A stretch of 64,000 nucleotides of DNA from Poriferisodalis sp965215815 (GCF_965215815.1 NZ_CBDCEO010000013.1:2418001-2482000); one strand, 5' to 3'; counted from the stretch's first letter, positions 24,580 to 32,881 are shown. Program-made: numbers and translations. Notes: a model not told the origin generated them from the letters alone.

Positions 24580-25191
24580 TCAGTCGTGTGGCCAGGTCAC
24601 AGCGGGCAGCGGGGGACGCTGACGGTAGATCGTCTCGGTGGAGATCACCCGTCGGGGCGATCGCTGCATGTCCGCGAACTTCGCAACGTCGTTGCGTATG
24701 ACCTCCCGGTCGTGGTCGTCGCCGAAGAATCGCTCACGCAAATCGGTGAGCGAAGCGAACGAGACCAGGGCGAAGCCGTCAAAGGACGGGCCGTTGAGCG
24801 TGGCCACGACGCTGAGCTGGGTGTAGTCCCACATTCCCGGATGATGCTGCAACGCCAGCGGTGCGTGGGTGTCGCGCCAGTGGCTGTCACCCTCCCGATG
24901 AGTCAGATCAGGGTGGTGGACCATGGGAAATATCGCGGTCAGGCCAAGCGAGGCAGTGCCCGGATCGGCCCCGATGGGACGCTCGCGGATGATGCGTGAG
25001 AATGCCAAGTAGGTGCCGTGTCCTGCTGCTGGCGAGAGCACGTCGGGAGTGTCGGTGATGGCCCGCACCATCGTGCGGAATGGGAAGTTGCGGCGGTCGT
25101 CCGGGTCGGCTGCGTAGCAGACGCCTCCGATGCGGGCCGCGACCTCCGATGCGGCGTCTGGATCGTTGCCGGTGACGACGAGCTCAAGCAC
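24580..25191 (-). CDS. EthD-domain-like protein
   Basis: 203 residues. Two ferredoxin-like halves are suggested: an N-terminal part (LELVVTGNDPDAASEVAARI) and a C-terminal EthD-type part with FPMVHHPDLTHREGDSHW-style text, HAPLALQHHPGMW and FALVSFASLTDLRERFF. EthD proteins form dimeric alpha/beta barrels and often accompany oxidative degradation enzymes; the activity is usually unknown. It is divergent from the zincin gene at 25324 across a repeat-containing spacer. Confidence 0.6.
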   Translation of the reverse strand: MLELVVTGNDPDAASEVAARIGGVCYAADPDDRRNFPFRTMVRAITDTPDVLSPAAGHGTYLAFSRIIRERPIGADPGTASLGLTAIFPMVHHPDLTHREGDSHWRDTHAPLALQHHPGMWDYTQLSVVATLNGPSFDGFALVSFASLTDLRERFFGDDHDREVIRNDVAKFADMQRSPRRVISTETIYRQRPPLPAVTWPHD

Positions 25192-25211
25192 GCCTGCAAC
25201 CTAGTGCTGGG

Positions 25212-25294
25212 CCGTAATCGCTGCGCAACGCAGCATTAGCCCGTAATCGCTGTGCAACGCAGCATTTGCCCGTAATCGCTGCGCAACCCGTGCT
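25212..25294. repeat. three 29-bp direct repeats with an internal hairpin, in a divergent promoter region
   Basis: CCGTAATCGCTG(C/T)GCAACG recurs at 25212, 25241 and 25270, with a period of 29. The first two units continue CAGCAT, so each includes the inverted repeat GCTGCG-CAA-CGCAGC (one pair is altered in unit 2). The third unit diverges after GCGCAAC. The array fills the space between divergent genes starting at 25191 and 25324. Confidence 0.9.
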
Positions 25295-25323
25295 CGGGCC
25301 GACTTGTCCGGCAGGATGGGGTC

Positions 25324-25668
25324 GTGCTCGAGATGGACGAGGCGAGATTCGCTGATCTAGTGGAGGAAGCGCTCGAAGACATTCCCGACGCGCTGCGATC
25401 GCTCATGGACAACGTCGCCATCTTCGTGGAGGATCGGGGAGACGATCCCGACCTGCTCGGCGTCTATGAGGGCATCCCGCTGACGGAGCGCCACGACTAT
25501 GGCGGGCTGGCCATGCCTGACAGCATCGTCATCTACCGTCTGCCGATCTTGGAGATGTGCGAGACGGCCGATGAGGTCGTCGAAGAGGTGCTGGTGACGG
25601 TCGTGCATGAGATCGCGCACCACTTCGGCATCGACGACGACAGGCTGCACGAATTGGGCTGGGACTGA
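25324..25668 (+). CDS. small zincin-type metallopeptidase
   Basis: 114 residues from GTG 25324; ATG 25333 (MDEARFADLVEEALEDIP) is an equally good start. The motif HEIAHHFGIDDDRL is a metzincin-like HExxHxxGxxD with the third ligand Asp, as in the PF06262 minimal metalloprotease family common in actinobacteria. No signal peptide is present, so it is cytosolic. Substrate unknown. Confidence 0.85.
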   Translation: MLEMDEARFADLVEEALEDIPDALRSLMDNVAIFVEDRGDDPDLLGVYEGIPLTERHDYGGLAMPDSIVIYRLPILEMCETADEVVEEVLVTVVHEIAHHFGIDDDRLHELGWD

Positions 25669-25711
25669 CCTGGGTGGTGCCGGTGCTCGCGAACGCTCCC
25701 GCTTGGCGACT

Positions 25712-26836
25712 TCAGATGCGGCCGAGGCCGAGATCCAGCCGGCCCCGCGCGACGTTTGCGGCAAGCACCTCGGTGGGTCCCTCCGCGAGCCGCAGGGCCC
25801 GCACCCGGCGCAGGATCTCCACCAGGGGATGCCCGTCGACGAGCGCCGTTCCGCCGACGAGCTGAATCGCGTCATCGCAGACCCGGCTCAGCGTCTCGGT
25901 CGCGAGCGATTTGGCCGCCATCACCTCATTGACGGCGTTCTCGCCGGCGTCGACCAAGCGCGCTGTGCGATACAGCGCGCTGCGTGCGGCGTAGGCCGCG
26001 ATGCGCATGTCGCCGAGGGCGACCCGCTCGACGTCGGTCCCGATCCGCGCAGCACCGCTCGCCTCGCCGCTGCGGGCAGCCCGCTCGCTGAGTGTTCGTT
26101 CGACGAATTCGATCGCGAATCGGCACTGACCCACGCAATCCGCGGCAATGGCCATGCGAGTGGCGCTGATCTGATCCAGCGCCCGTCCCAGACCGCGTCC
26201 GGCCTCACCGATGACATGAGTTGCCGGCACCCGAACATCGGAGAATGTGAACGCGGCGTGGTGACTGCCATCGAGCGTCCCGAACCGTTGTGTGAGCACC
26301 ACGCCTGGCCGGTCAGTTTCGATGAGCACCATCGCTGGCCCGGTCCCGGAGACTTCGACGAGCGCGTTGATGAAGTCGGCATCGCCGCCGCCGGTCACGT
26401 AGGACTTCTGGCCATTGATCACCAGATCGTCCCCGTCACGCACTGCCCAGGTGTGGCGCGGGGCGTCTGCGGGCTCGGTGAAGCCGAAGCCGCTGCGCAG
26501 CTCTCCAGCCAGGTACGGCAGCAGGAATTGCGAGCGCAGCGGATCGCGGACGTCGGCGAGCACGCCTGGTGACGGGCCGAAGATTCCTGGCAAGTCGCTT
26601 ACGTTGCGGCTGCCGAGCGTGTCCCGGACGATCGTGAGCGCCAGCATTCCCGCCTCGGTGCCGCCGAACGCCGCTGGTTGGGTCATGCCGAACACGCCTG
26701 CGGCCATCGATGCCTGCCGCACTGCCGCACCCAGGTCTCCCGCCTCGAGGCGTGCGGGGAGCGCAGCGAGTTCGTCGCCAAGACGCTCGGCTGTGTGCAG
26801 GACCTCGGTGTGCTCCGTGTCGAGGAAGTCAGGCAT
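25712..26836 (-). CDS. acyl-CoA dehydrogenase family protein
   Basis: 374 residues. The FAD/substrate motifs are GFGFTEPADAP (GxxxTEP), YVTGGGDADF and, at the C-terminus, IQLVGGTALVDGHPLVEILRRVRALRLAEGPTEV, in which the Glu of EGPTE is the likely catalytic base. The overall length is typical. It oxidises an acyl-CoA to the 2-enoyl-CoA and may supply the crotonase upstream; the chain-length preference is not readable. Confidence 0.92.
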   Translation of the reverse strand: MPDFLDTEHTEVLHTAERLGDELAALPARLEAGDLGAAVRQASMAAGVFGMTQPAAFGGTEAGMLALTIVRDTLGSRNVSDLPGIFGPSPGVLADVRDPLRSQFLLPYLAGELRSGFGFTEPADAPRHTWAVRDGDDLVINGQKSYVTGGGDADFINALVEVSGTGPAMVLIETDRPGVVLTQRFGTLDGSHHAAFTFSDVRVPATHVIGEAGRGLGRALDQISATRMAIAADCVGQCRFAIEFVERTLSERAARSGEASGAARIGTDVERVALGDMRIAAYAARSALYRTARLVDAGENAVNEVMAAKSLATETLSRVCDDAIQLVGGTALVDGHPLVEILRRVRALRLAEGPTEVLAANVARGRLDLGLGRI

Positions 26837-26860
26837 CGGCGAGGAACTCCGGACCCGGAA

Positions 26861-27649
26861 TCAGCCGAGCGTGCGAGCGAAGAGATCTGCGAGCCGCTGG
26901 TAGTGCAACTCGGCGCCCTCGGGTGAGAAGCAATAGCGCTCCCCGAAGACGAAGCCGTGCTCGGTGCCGGGATAGGTCTCGACGGTGTGCCGCACATCGA
27001 TCTTGGGCAGGTGAGCCTTCAGCGCAGCGGTCTCTTCGGCGCTGACGTAGATGTCGTTCTCGGCGATGCCGAAGTACAGCTCGCCTGTCACGTCATTGAG
27101 CCTCAGGTGCGGCGAGTCGTCCTCGTCAGTAACAATGCCCGCCCCATACAGCGACGCTGCAGCGGCGAAGCGGTCCGGAAAGGCCCCGGCAGAGGCCATC
27201 ACAAGCCTCCCGCCCATGCAATAGCCGACACCGCCGACCGTTCCGGCGTCGATGCCATCGTGGCCTATCAGCCACTCCAGGATCACGCCGGTGTCGGCGA
27301 TGATGCGGGCATTCGTGATGTTTGCAGCGAGTCCCATCATGAACTCGCGCACGGGCAGGTAGTCGTCGTCGCCGAGCCGATTGGCGTCGATGTCGACCTG
27401 GCGGGCCAGCCGGTAGAAGGAGTTCGGCAGCACGACGACGTAGCCCATCGAGGCAATGCGCTCGGCAATGCCGACCAGCTCGGGGCGTATCCCCGACGCC
27501 GGCATGTACACGATCACGGCTCGCAGCGTCCCGTCCCGCTCGGGTGTGATCACGTGGCAGTTCATGGTGCCGTCGGCCGACGCGAGGTCAATCTCGACAA
27601 CCGTGGTGGGGCAAAGCTGGTGCGACATCTGCTGGTCCTGTTGCGACAT
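26861..27649 (-). CDS. dienelactone hydrolase family protein
   Basis: 262 residues. Alpha/beta-hydrolase fold with the cysteine nucleophile elbow G-Y-C-M-G-G, acidic residue in AENDIYV and the His in T-E-H-G-F, the standard Cys-Asp-His triad of dienelactone hydrolases. A start at the second Met (27628) is also possible. It is in the same orientation as and 24 bases upstream of the acyl-CoA dehydrogenase, so the pair may be cotranscribed. The substrate could be a dienelactone or another ester. Confidence 0.88.
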   Translation of the reverse strand: MSQQDQQMSHQLCPTTVVEIDLASADGTMNCHVITPERDGTLRAVIVYMPASGIRPELVGIAERIASMGYVVVLPNSFYRLARQVDIDANRLGDDDYLPVREFMMGLAANITNARIIADTGVILEWLIGHDGIDAGTVGGVGYCMGGRLVMASAGAFPDRFAAAASLYGAGIVTDEDDSPHLRLNDVTGELYFGIAENDIYVSAEETAALKAHLPKIDVRHTVETYPGTEHGFVFGERYCFSPEGAELHYQRLADLFARTLG

Positions 27650-27706
27650 GAGGCAATCGCTCGGCCTTCTGCCCGCCGATCGCCCCTCGTAAGGGGGCCG
27701 AGCCTA

Positions 27707-29410
27707 AGAGCGTCAGCGGATAGGTGGGGTTGGGGTTGCGTCGCCGTGGTTGTTGTCTGCGGTGCGGCGTCCGGCATCATCTGGGGGCTTCAGTTGGGGG
27801 CGTGAGCGCTGTGGCTCGCGGCTCGGCGTGTTGGGGTTTGGGTGTCGGGGTGGGGTCTGTTCGGTGTTCGGTGTTCGGTGCTCGGTGTGCGGGGGGCGGT
27901 GTGCGGTGTCGGGCGGCGCGATCCGGTAGCGGCCGTCTCGGACAGCTACTTGCCAGTTGTGATCGTGGATGCGGTCGTGGCAGGACCAGCACACCAGCAC
28001 AAGGTTGTCGACACGGGTCTTGCCGCCGCGTTTCCAAGGAATGATGTGGTGGGCTTCGCACTCACCTGGCGGCGCTGAACAGCCGATGCAGGACCCGTCG
28101 CGGGCGATCAGGGCGCGGCGCTGCGCTGCGGTGGGTGCTCGGGCGGCTGTGGTCTCGTACAGCGGTGTGAAATTGTCGCCGAAGAACACGACCGAGAGGT
28201 CGGAGTTGCACAGGATCCGCTGCAGCGTGCTGGCGGGTATGGGTCCGGTGCCGGCGACCTCGGCGATGCCGCCGCTGCGACCGAGCAGCGTGTCGAGGTC
28301 GGCACGGACGATGACCTGTGGGGCGGCTGCGCGGTGCGGTGTGCGCGCCGGTGCGGGCTCCGCAGCGGCGCGCTCGGTGTCGCTGTCGCGATCCGGCGAG
28401 CCGACGCCCGCCGACGCCAAGACACCGACAGGCTGCGACACCGGGCTATCTACGGGTTGCAGTGCTGGGCCGCTCGCGGGTTCGGGCGCTGTGGCGGTGC
28501 CGGCTGCGGTCACGGCTTGGTCGAGCGCGTCGGCCATGCGCTGGTCGCGGGTGCGCACTTCCGTGCTGTTCGCGTCGTCGGTGGCGTTGCGGCGTTGGTT
28601 GTTGCGTGCTCGTCGGCGATCAGCTTGGCGGAGCTGTTCGGCTTGGTGGCGCAGACCGCTTTGGATGCGTGCGCCCATCTCGGTGTCGAAGCTGCCGCGC
28701 ATCTGCACCGAGCCGTCGTCGCCGTTCCAGAATCGCACGTTGCGGTTGCGGCGGTTGCGGCGGTGCTGCGCGGCGAGATCCTCGCCTCGTTGGTGTCGCA
28801 CAGTCCAGCGTTGGGCTTCTTGGGCGAATTCGTCTGCGGGAAGCGACTTGGCTAGCTCGACGATCTCGGCGTCGTGCTGGACTGTTTGGGGGCTGGTCTT
28901 GCGGGCGGCGTGTGCGAGCCGGGCGGCGTTCGCGAGGCTGATCTCGCCCTCGGCGACCCCTGAGCGCACAGCGGGGATCTCGGCGAGCTCGGCGTCGGTG
29001 CGGACGTTGCGGGCGGCCTCGGAGCGCGACAGTCCGCCTTGCTGGCTCAGCAGCCCGACGCCGCCGTCTCCGTGCTGTTCGCGTCGGGCGACCAGCGACG
29101 CTGCCTTGGTCTCGAGCAGCTCGACGCGGCTGCGCAGCGCCTTGGCGAGCCCCAGCGTCCGGCGCAGCTCGGAGGTGGGCGCTTGCTCGACGCTGTCGAG
29201 GGCTGTGCTGAGGTGTTCGAGCGCCCGCTGCACTTGAGAGAACATACGTTCCCTCTACCGGCTGCATGCGACATGCAAACACTTGTACACTCCTTTTGTT
29301 TATTACAATTACATGACAGCCAGTTTGGTGATGTTTCATGTTTTTCGGATGCTCTCCCCGATCACGATGCCCAACCCCCAACCCCCAACCCACCTATCCG
29401 CTCACGCTCT
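27707..29410. mobile_element. putative REP13E12-like element: HNH gene with terminal inverted repeats
   Basis: Positions 27707-27728 and the reverse complement of 29389-29410 agree at 21 of 22 bases (core GCGGATAGGTGGG). Each is followed inward by a G/T-rich tail (GTTGGGGTTG and TTGGGGGTTG). The 1.7-kb interval holds one DUF222-HNH gene, whose last codons run into the left repeat, and a 130-base AT-rich leader before the right repeat. I found no clear target duplication immediately outside. The boundaries are read by eye. Confidence 0.6.
27713..29245 (-). CDS. DUF222 / 13E12-repeat HNH endonuclease
   Basis: 510 residues. An N-terminal helical DUF222 region (~1-210, Ala/Arg-rich, with GLSRSEAARNVRTDAELAEIP) is followed by a variable Ala/Pro linker and an HNH nuclease with two zinc-type C-x2-C pairs and core C-EAHHIIPWKRGG then NLVLVCWSCHDRIHD. 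A Pro/Thr-rich low-complexity tail of ~70 residues ends the protein. Such genes are multicopy in actinobacteria and in mycobacteria form the REP13E12 repeats used as phage integration sites. A promoter probably lies in the AT-rich stretch 29250-29330. Confidence 0.9.
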   Translation of the reverse strand: MFSQVQRALEHLSTALDSVEQAPTSELRRTLGLAKALRSRVELLETKAASLVARREQHGDGGVGLLSQQGGLSRSEAARNVRTDAELAEIPAVRSGVAEGEISLANAARLAHAARKTSPQTVQHDAEIVELAKSLPADEFAQEAQRWTVRHQRGEDLAAQHRRNRRNRNVRFWNGDDGSVQMRGSFDTEMGARIQSGLRHQAEQLRQADRRRARNNQRRNATDDANSTEVRTRDQRMADALDQAVTAAGTATAPEPASGPALQPVDSPVSQPVGVLASAGVGSPDRDSDTERAAAEPAPARTPHRAAAPQVIVRADLDTLLGRSGGIAEVAGTGPIPASTLQRILCNSDLSVVFFGDNFTPLYETTAARAPTAAQRRALIARDGSCIGCSAPPGECEAHHIIPWKRGGKTRVDNLVLVCWSCHDRIHDHNWQVAVRDGRYRIAPPDTAHRPPHTEHRTPNTEQTPPRHPNPNTPSREPQRSRPQLKPPDDAGRRTADNNHGDATPTPPIR

Positions 29411-29511
29411 CACAGGGTGCTAAAAACGTGCCGATATCGCGGGCTGGCGGAGGCAAGGCCGCTGGTTAGCGGATTGGTCGATTGACCGAAACCGACTTCG
29501 TCAGCAGCCTG

Positions 29512-30636
29512 CTAAGCGGTGTGGGTGCGGACCCAGTCGGTGATGAGATCGGCGGCTTCGGCTCGGGCACCGGCGGGCTCGATCAGGTAATGGTCGCCGG
29601 TGACGCTGTGCACCGGCACGTCGGGCGCACCCGGTCGGCCGCGCAGCGCATCGACGATCTTGGCCGTGTCGGAGGTGAAGATGCCCGTGTCGGCATCAGC
29701 ATCGATGACGATCGCCGGCAGCGTGATGTGCTGCGCCTGGTCGGTGCTGCACTGCGAGTCGCTGAGGCTCCACATCGACAACCAGGTCCGCAGTGAGCTG
29801 ACCGTGCCGACGCCGAAGATCCCGTAGTTGGCCCGGCGCGGATCGCCGAGGTAGCAACCGGGCACGGTTCGCTGGCTGGGGTCAATCGAGCCGTCGAGCA
29901 TGCGCAGGTCGGCCCACAGTCGCGGCACCGTGAAGAGGCGCTCGCGATGTCCCGCGCCAGCCAGTCGGTCGAGCTCGTTCTTGCACCACGCAGTGATGCG
30001 GTCGTTACGCGCACGTTGTGCGCTTCGATAGGCGGCGATGAACTCGGCATCGAACGGGGGCTGCCGGTCTGGAGCGAAGGGGTCAAGGCTCGGGTCGACG
30101 CTGAGGGGATCGTTCTCGTCGGTGACCGATGGGTCCATCCAGTTCGTCAGCACTTCAGCGCGGCCGGTGTGCGCAACGATGGAGACGTAGAGGTCACCGC
30201 CCGCCAGATCGTCGATCGCCGGGTTGAGACTTCGCCGGCTGTACTCGGGAACCAAATTGGGTGCTGTGGCCTGGGCTTGATAGGTGGCCATGAGCGAGCC
30301 CCCGCCGCTGTTGCCCAGCAGCACGACGCAGTCGACACCTTGGCTGCGCAGCCATCGAATCCCGATGTCGATGTCCGCTAGGGCCAGATCGGCCAGGAAG
30401 TACGGCTCGGCACCACGGAAGCGGGTGTTCCAGCCGAGGAAGCCCAAGCCACGCTCGGCGATGTATTCGGCCAGGTAGTGCTCACTGAAGTCGATGTTGT
30501 AGTGGGTTGCGATCAGTGCTGTGCGAGGCTCGTGGCCCTCGGGTCGGTAGTAGACGCCCTGGCAGGGATGCCCGCCGACGCCGGCTCGGGGGGTGCTAGC
30601 GCTCGGCAGCGCGACGAACTCACGGGTGATGCCCAT
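29512..30636 (-). CDS. alpha/beta hydrolase
   Basis: 374 residues. Nucleophile elbow G-N-S-G-G-G (in VVLLGNSGGGSLMATYQ), likely acid in DADADTGIF, and His in VTGDHYLIEPAG give a Ser-Asp-His triad. The N-terminal strand ALIATHYNIDFSEHYLAEYIAERG is unusual in lacking the HG oxyanion pair. An ~120-residue cap is inserted between strands 6 and 7. No signal peptide. The substrate is unknown; it precedes the VOC protein in the minus direction only in position (the VOC gene lies upstream, 18 bases away), so the two probably share a transcript. Confidence 0.82.
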   Translation of the reverse strand: MGITREFVALPSASTPRAGVGGHPCQGVYYRPEGHEPRTALIATHYNIDFSEHYLAEYIAERGLGFLGWNTRFRGAEPYFLADLALADIDIGIRWLRSQGVDCVVLLGNSGGGSLMATYQAQATAPNLVPEYSRRSLNPAIDDLAGGDLYVSIVAHTGRAEVLTNWMDPSVTDENDPLSVDPSLDPFAPDRQPPFDAEFIAAYRSAQRARNDRITAWCKNELDRLAGAGHRERLFTVPRLWADLRMLDGSIDPSQRTVPGCYLGDPRRANYGIFGVGTVSSLRTWLSMWSLSDSQCSTDQAQHITLPAIVIDADADTGIFTSDTAKIVDALRGRPGAPDVPVHSVTGDHYLIEPAGARAEAADLITDWVRTHTA

Positions 30637-30654
30637 CTGCTGGCCGGCCCCTGT

Positions 30655-31155
30655 TCAGGCCGAGGCGTCAGTGGGCACCGGAGCGCGCATCACCGCCAGT
30701 GCCCCCGCAGGGTCGGGTTCGAAGCCGGTCGTGTCCGCGCACAGCTCGACCATGATGCCGTTCGGGTCGAGGTAGTAGAGCGACTGGCACCATCCATGGT
30801 CGATGTCCATGAGCGGCTTCATCCCGGCCCCGGTCATGCGGTTGCGGACGGTCTCTTGCATTTCCGGTGTGGCCCTCACTGCGACGTGGTTGACCCAGAC
30901 CGGGAGTCCCACCGACTTGCTGAGGTCAGTGCTGAAGTCGGCCTGCTCGCCCATGTTGGCGATCTGGAAGAACGCAATGCACTCCCCGTCGCCGATGTCA
31001 TAGAAGACGTGCTTGATCCAGCCCGTAGGACCGCCGTCGGGAGCCGGGCGTTCGTCCTTTTCGGCATGCACCAGCGGGAACCCCATGAGCTCCTCATAGA
31101 AGCGGTGCGTCGCCTCGAGGTCCTTTGTTGCGTATGCGACGTGATGAAGTCCCAT
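30655..31155 (-). CDS. VOC (glyoxalase/extradiol dioxygenase) family protein
   Basis: 166 residues from the ATG at 31155, fixed by a perfect AGGAGG ribosome-binding site just upstream. Two beta-alpha-beta-beta-beta units are visible: MGLHHVAYATKDLEATHRFYEELMG and PVWVNHVAV ... GMKPLMDIDHGWCQSLYYLDPNG then MVELC. The metal ligands His4/5, His in VNHVAV and the Glu of MVEL are present, as in metal-dependent VOC enzymes. It could be an extradiol-dioxygenase-like or lactoylglutathione-lyase-like protein. Confidence 0.85.
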   Translation of the reverse strand: MGLHHVAYATKDLEATHRFYEELMGFPLVHAEKDERPAPDGGPTGWIKHVFYDIGDGECIAFFQIANMGEQADFSTDLSKSVGLPVWVNHVAVRATPEMQETVRNRMTGAGMKPLMDIDHGWCQSLYYLDPNGIMVELCADTTGFEPDPAGALAVMRAPVPTDASA

Positions 31156-31300
31156 GTTTCCTCCTGTTGTGACCGGCCCTTCTGCGAGCGATGGCGTTCT
31201 GCCGTGTCGATGCGCGGACACCGTCCTGGCCGGACCGCGCGGTTTCAGGCTGTCACATTCCGGCGGGCCAAATCGCCAAGTCGGCCCGCAGCCGTATGGG

Positions 31301-31783
31301 TCACTTAAGCGGGAAAGTAGCGACGTCCACGTAGCCGCCCCAAGGTGCCGATTCGACGAGGCTGATCTGGTTCACGTCGAAAGCTTCGTGGAGCCGTGGC
31401 CAGTCCACCGGCGGCGGGCGGCGCCGGAACCGTGCCACAGTCAGGTGCCCCACAAAGGGGTGGTCCGGCGGCGGGTCGCCGATGAACCGGGTGCCGTCGA
31501 TGACCGAGGCGGCCAGCTCGTCGACGCCCTCAGCAGGCAGCATGAGTACACCACGACCCAGTCGTTCTGGAGCTGGACCAATGGTCACCCGAGCGGTGGG
31601 AAACGTCGTCGATTCCAAGGTGCTGCGCGTCTCGTCTTGGTCGCACTCGCCGAGGAAGCGCAACGTGATGTGCAAACGGTGCGGCTTCGTCCAGCTGACT
31701 CCCGGAGCGGCCGGTCGAGCAAGCCCAGCCAATTCGTCGACGACAGACTCGGGCGGCCACACGGCGACGAACAAGCGCGGCAC
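31301..31783 (-). CDS. thpR: RNA 2',3'-cyclic phosphodiesterase (LigT/ThpR)
   Basis: 160 residues, standard length. The two HxT/S motifs of 2H phosphoesterases are H-I-T-L-R-F (~residues 38-43) and H-L-T-V-A-R (~112-117), and the opening MPRLFVAVWPP is typical of the family. It opens RNA 2',3'-cyclic phosphates. Divergent from the lipoprotein gene at 31848. Confidence 0.93.
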   Translation of the reverse strand: MPRLFVAVWPPESVVDELAGLARPAAPGVSWTKPHRLHITLRFLGECDQDETRSTLESTTFPTARVTIGPAPERLGRGVLMLPAEGVDELAASVIDGTRFIGDPPPDHPFVGHLTVARFRRRPPPVDWPRLHEAFDVNQISLVESAPWGGYVDVATFPLK

Positions 31784-31847
31784 GGCGTGAAACTAGTGGC
31801 CTGTTGCGGCATCTGAGGCCGCCTGGCGGCGGGTTACGCTCGCAACC

Positions 31848-32870
31848 GTGGCCCGCCTCCTGCGACGCGCGATAACTCTCCTCGCCTGCTGCCTTGCGAG
31901 CGCGGGCCTCGTGGCTGGCTGCAGCAGCGACAGTGACGAGACACCGCAAGCAGTGGTCGAAGGCACGGCCGCTCCGGCCGCAGCGACCACGGAAGCCCCG
32001 GTCAGCGACACCTCGGCGCCCGACTCTGACGGCGACGACGACGGCGACGGCGACGGCCATGATTCGGGTGAAGACGATGGGGATGATCGTCACCTCGACG
32101 ATGATGATGGCGACGAGGACGAGCAAGACGACGCCGACGATGACGGCCCTCGGGACGATGACTATGACGGCGACGGCCGCGACGCCGACGATGACGGTCC
32201 TCGGGACGATGATGATGGCTACGAGGATGAAGATCGGGGCGAGGACGGCCGCGACGCCGACGATGACGGTGAGGGGCAGGAAGAAGAGGACGAGGGCGAG
32301 TCCGACGATCGGCACGACGAGGCCGAAGGCGAATCAACGGAAACATCCGACGCTGAGCCGGGGGAGGGCACCGAACCCGATCCAGAGAGCGAAGACGACG
32401 AGGACGACCAGGCAGAAACCGGCGGCGAGCCCGAAGACGTCGTCGCCGAACCCGAGCCGACCGAAGATCGGCCCCAGGTGCTGGCGCTGGCCGTGCCGCA
32501 GCTCGACGGTGCGACATTCGACGTCGACGCGGTGGCCGGTCGAGACGTGCTGCTGTGGTTCTGGGCGCCTTGGTGACCGACCTGCCAGAGCGAAGCGCCT
32601 GCGGTCGCAGCGCTGAAGTCACAGCACGGAGACAATCTCGTCCTGGTGGGCATTCCCGGGCGCGACACCAAAGCGGCCATGTCGCGTTTCGTGAGCACGT
32701 ACGGCGTCGGAAACATGCCGCACCTACCCGACGAGAACGGCGACTTGGCGGCGCAACTCGGCGTCAGCTATCACCCCCGCTGGCTGCTGATCCGTGCCGA
32801 CGGCACCGTGGAACGCGGCGGCGGCGTCCCACCCGACAACATCGTCCAAGACGCCTTGACCCCCGGCTGA
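31848..32870 (+). CDS. acidic lipoprotein with a selenocysteine-type thioredoxin domain (predicted selenoprotein)
   Basis: 340 residues if TGA 32574-32576 is read as residue 243. GTG start; lipoprotein signal ending L-V-A-G-C (Cys25). Residues ~55-200 are an Asp/Glu/Gly low-complexity region with D-x-D-G repeats. Residues ~212-340 are a thioredoxin/TlpA-like domain: VPQLDGATFDVDAVAGRD, then WFWAPW-[TGA]-PTC-QSEAP. In the family this site is W-C-x-x-C, so TGA replaces exactly the first redox cysteine. The same frame continues 97 codons with a normal fold end (YGVGNMPHLPDENG, SYHPRWLLIRADGTV, including the cis-Pro). A SECIS-like hairpin lies 18-38 bases downstream. The alternative is a nonsense mutation or sequencing error of TGC/TGT. 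Outer-face redox enzyme; partner unknown. Confidence 0.82.
32594..32614 (+). promoter_or_regulatory. bacterial SECIS-like hairpin
   Basis: AGCG-(C)-CUGC pairs with GCAG-CGCU around the tetraloop GGUC (32603-32606). This gives eight base pairs with one bulged C on the 5' side; the loop is the same GGUC as in the Escherichia coli fdhF SECIS, which also has a bulged base on the 5' side. The loop begins 27 bases after the UGA, inside the 16-37-base window reported for bacterial SECIS elements. It should bind SelB and deliver Sec-tRNA. Confidence 0.75.
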
Positions 32871-32881
32871 TCGGGGATTGG

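Noticed and set aside
25212..25294. CRISPR array
   Set aside because: The units are contiguous 29-mers without unique spacers, and no cas gene is present.
27969..29237. 422-codon + strand frame opposite the HNH gene
   Set aside because: It is Ser/Arg-rich shadow sequence; the minus strand encodes a recognisable DUF222-HNH protein.
31848..32576. Annotation of the acidic lipoprotein as complete at the TGA
   Set aside because: The thioredoxin domain would end in the middle of its redox motif, while the same frame continues with the rest of the fold.
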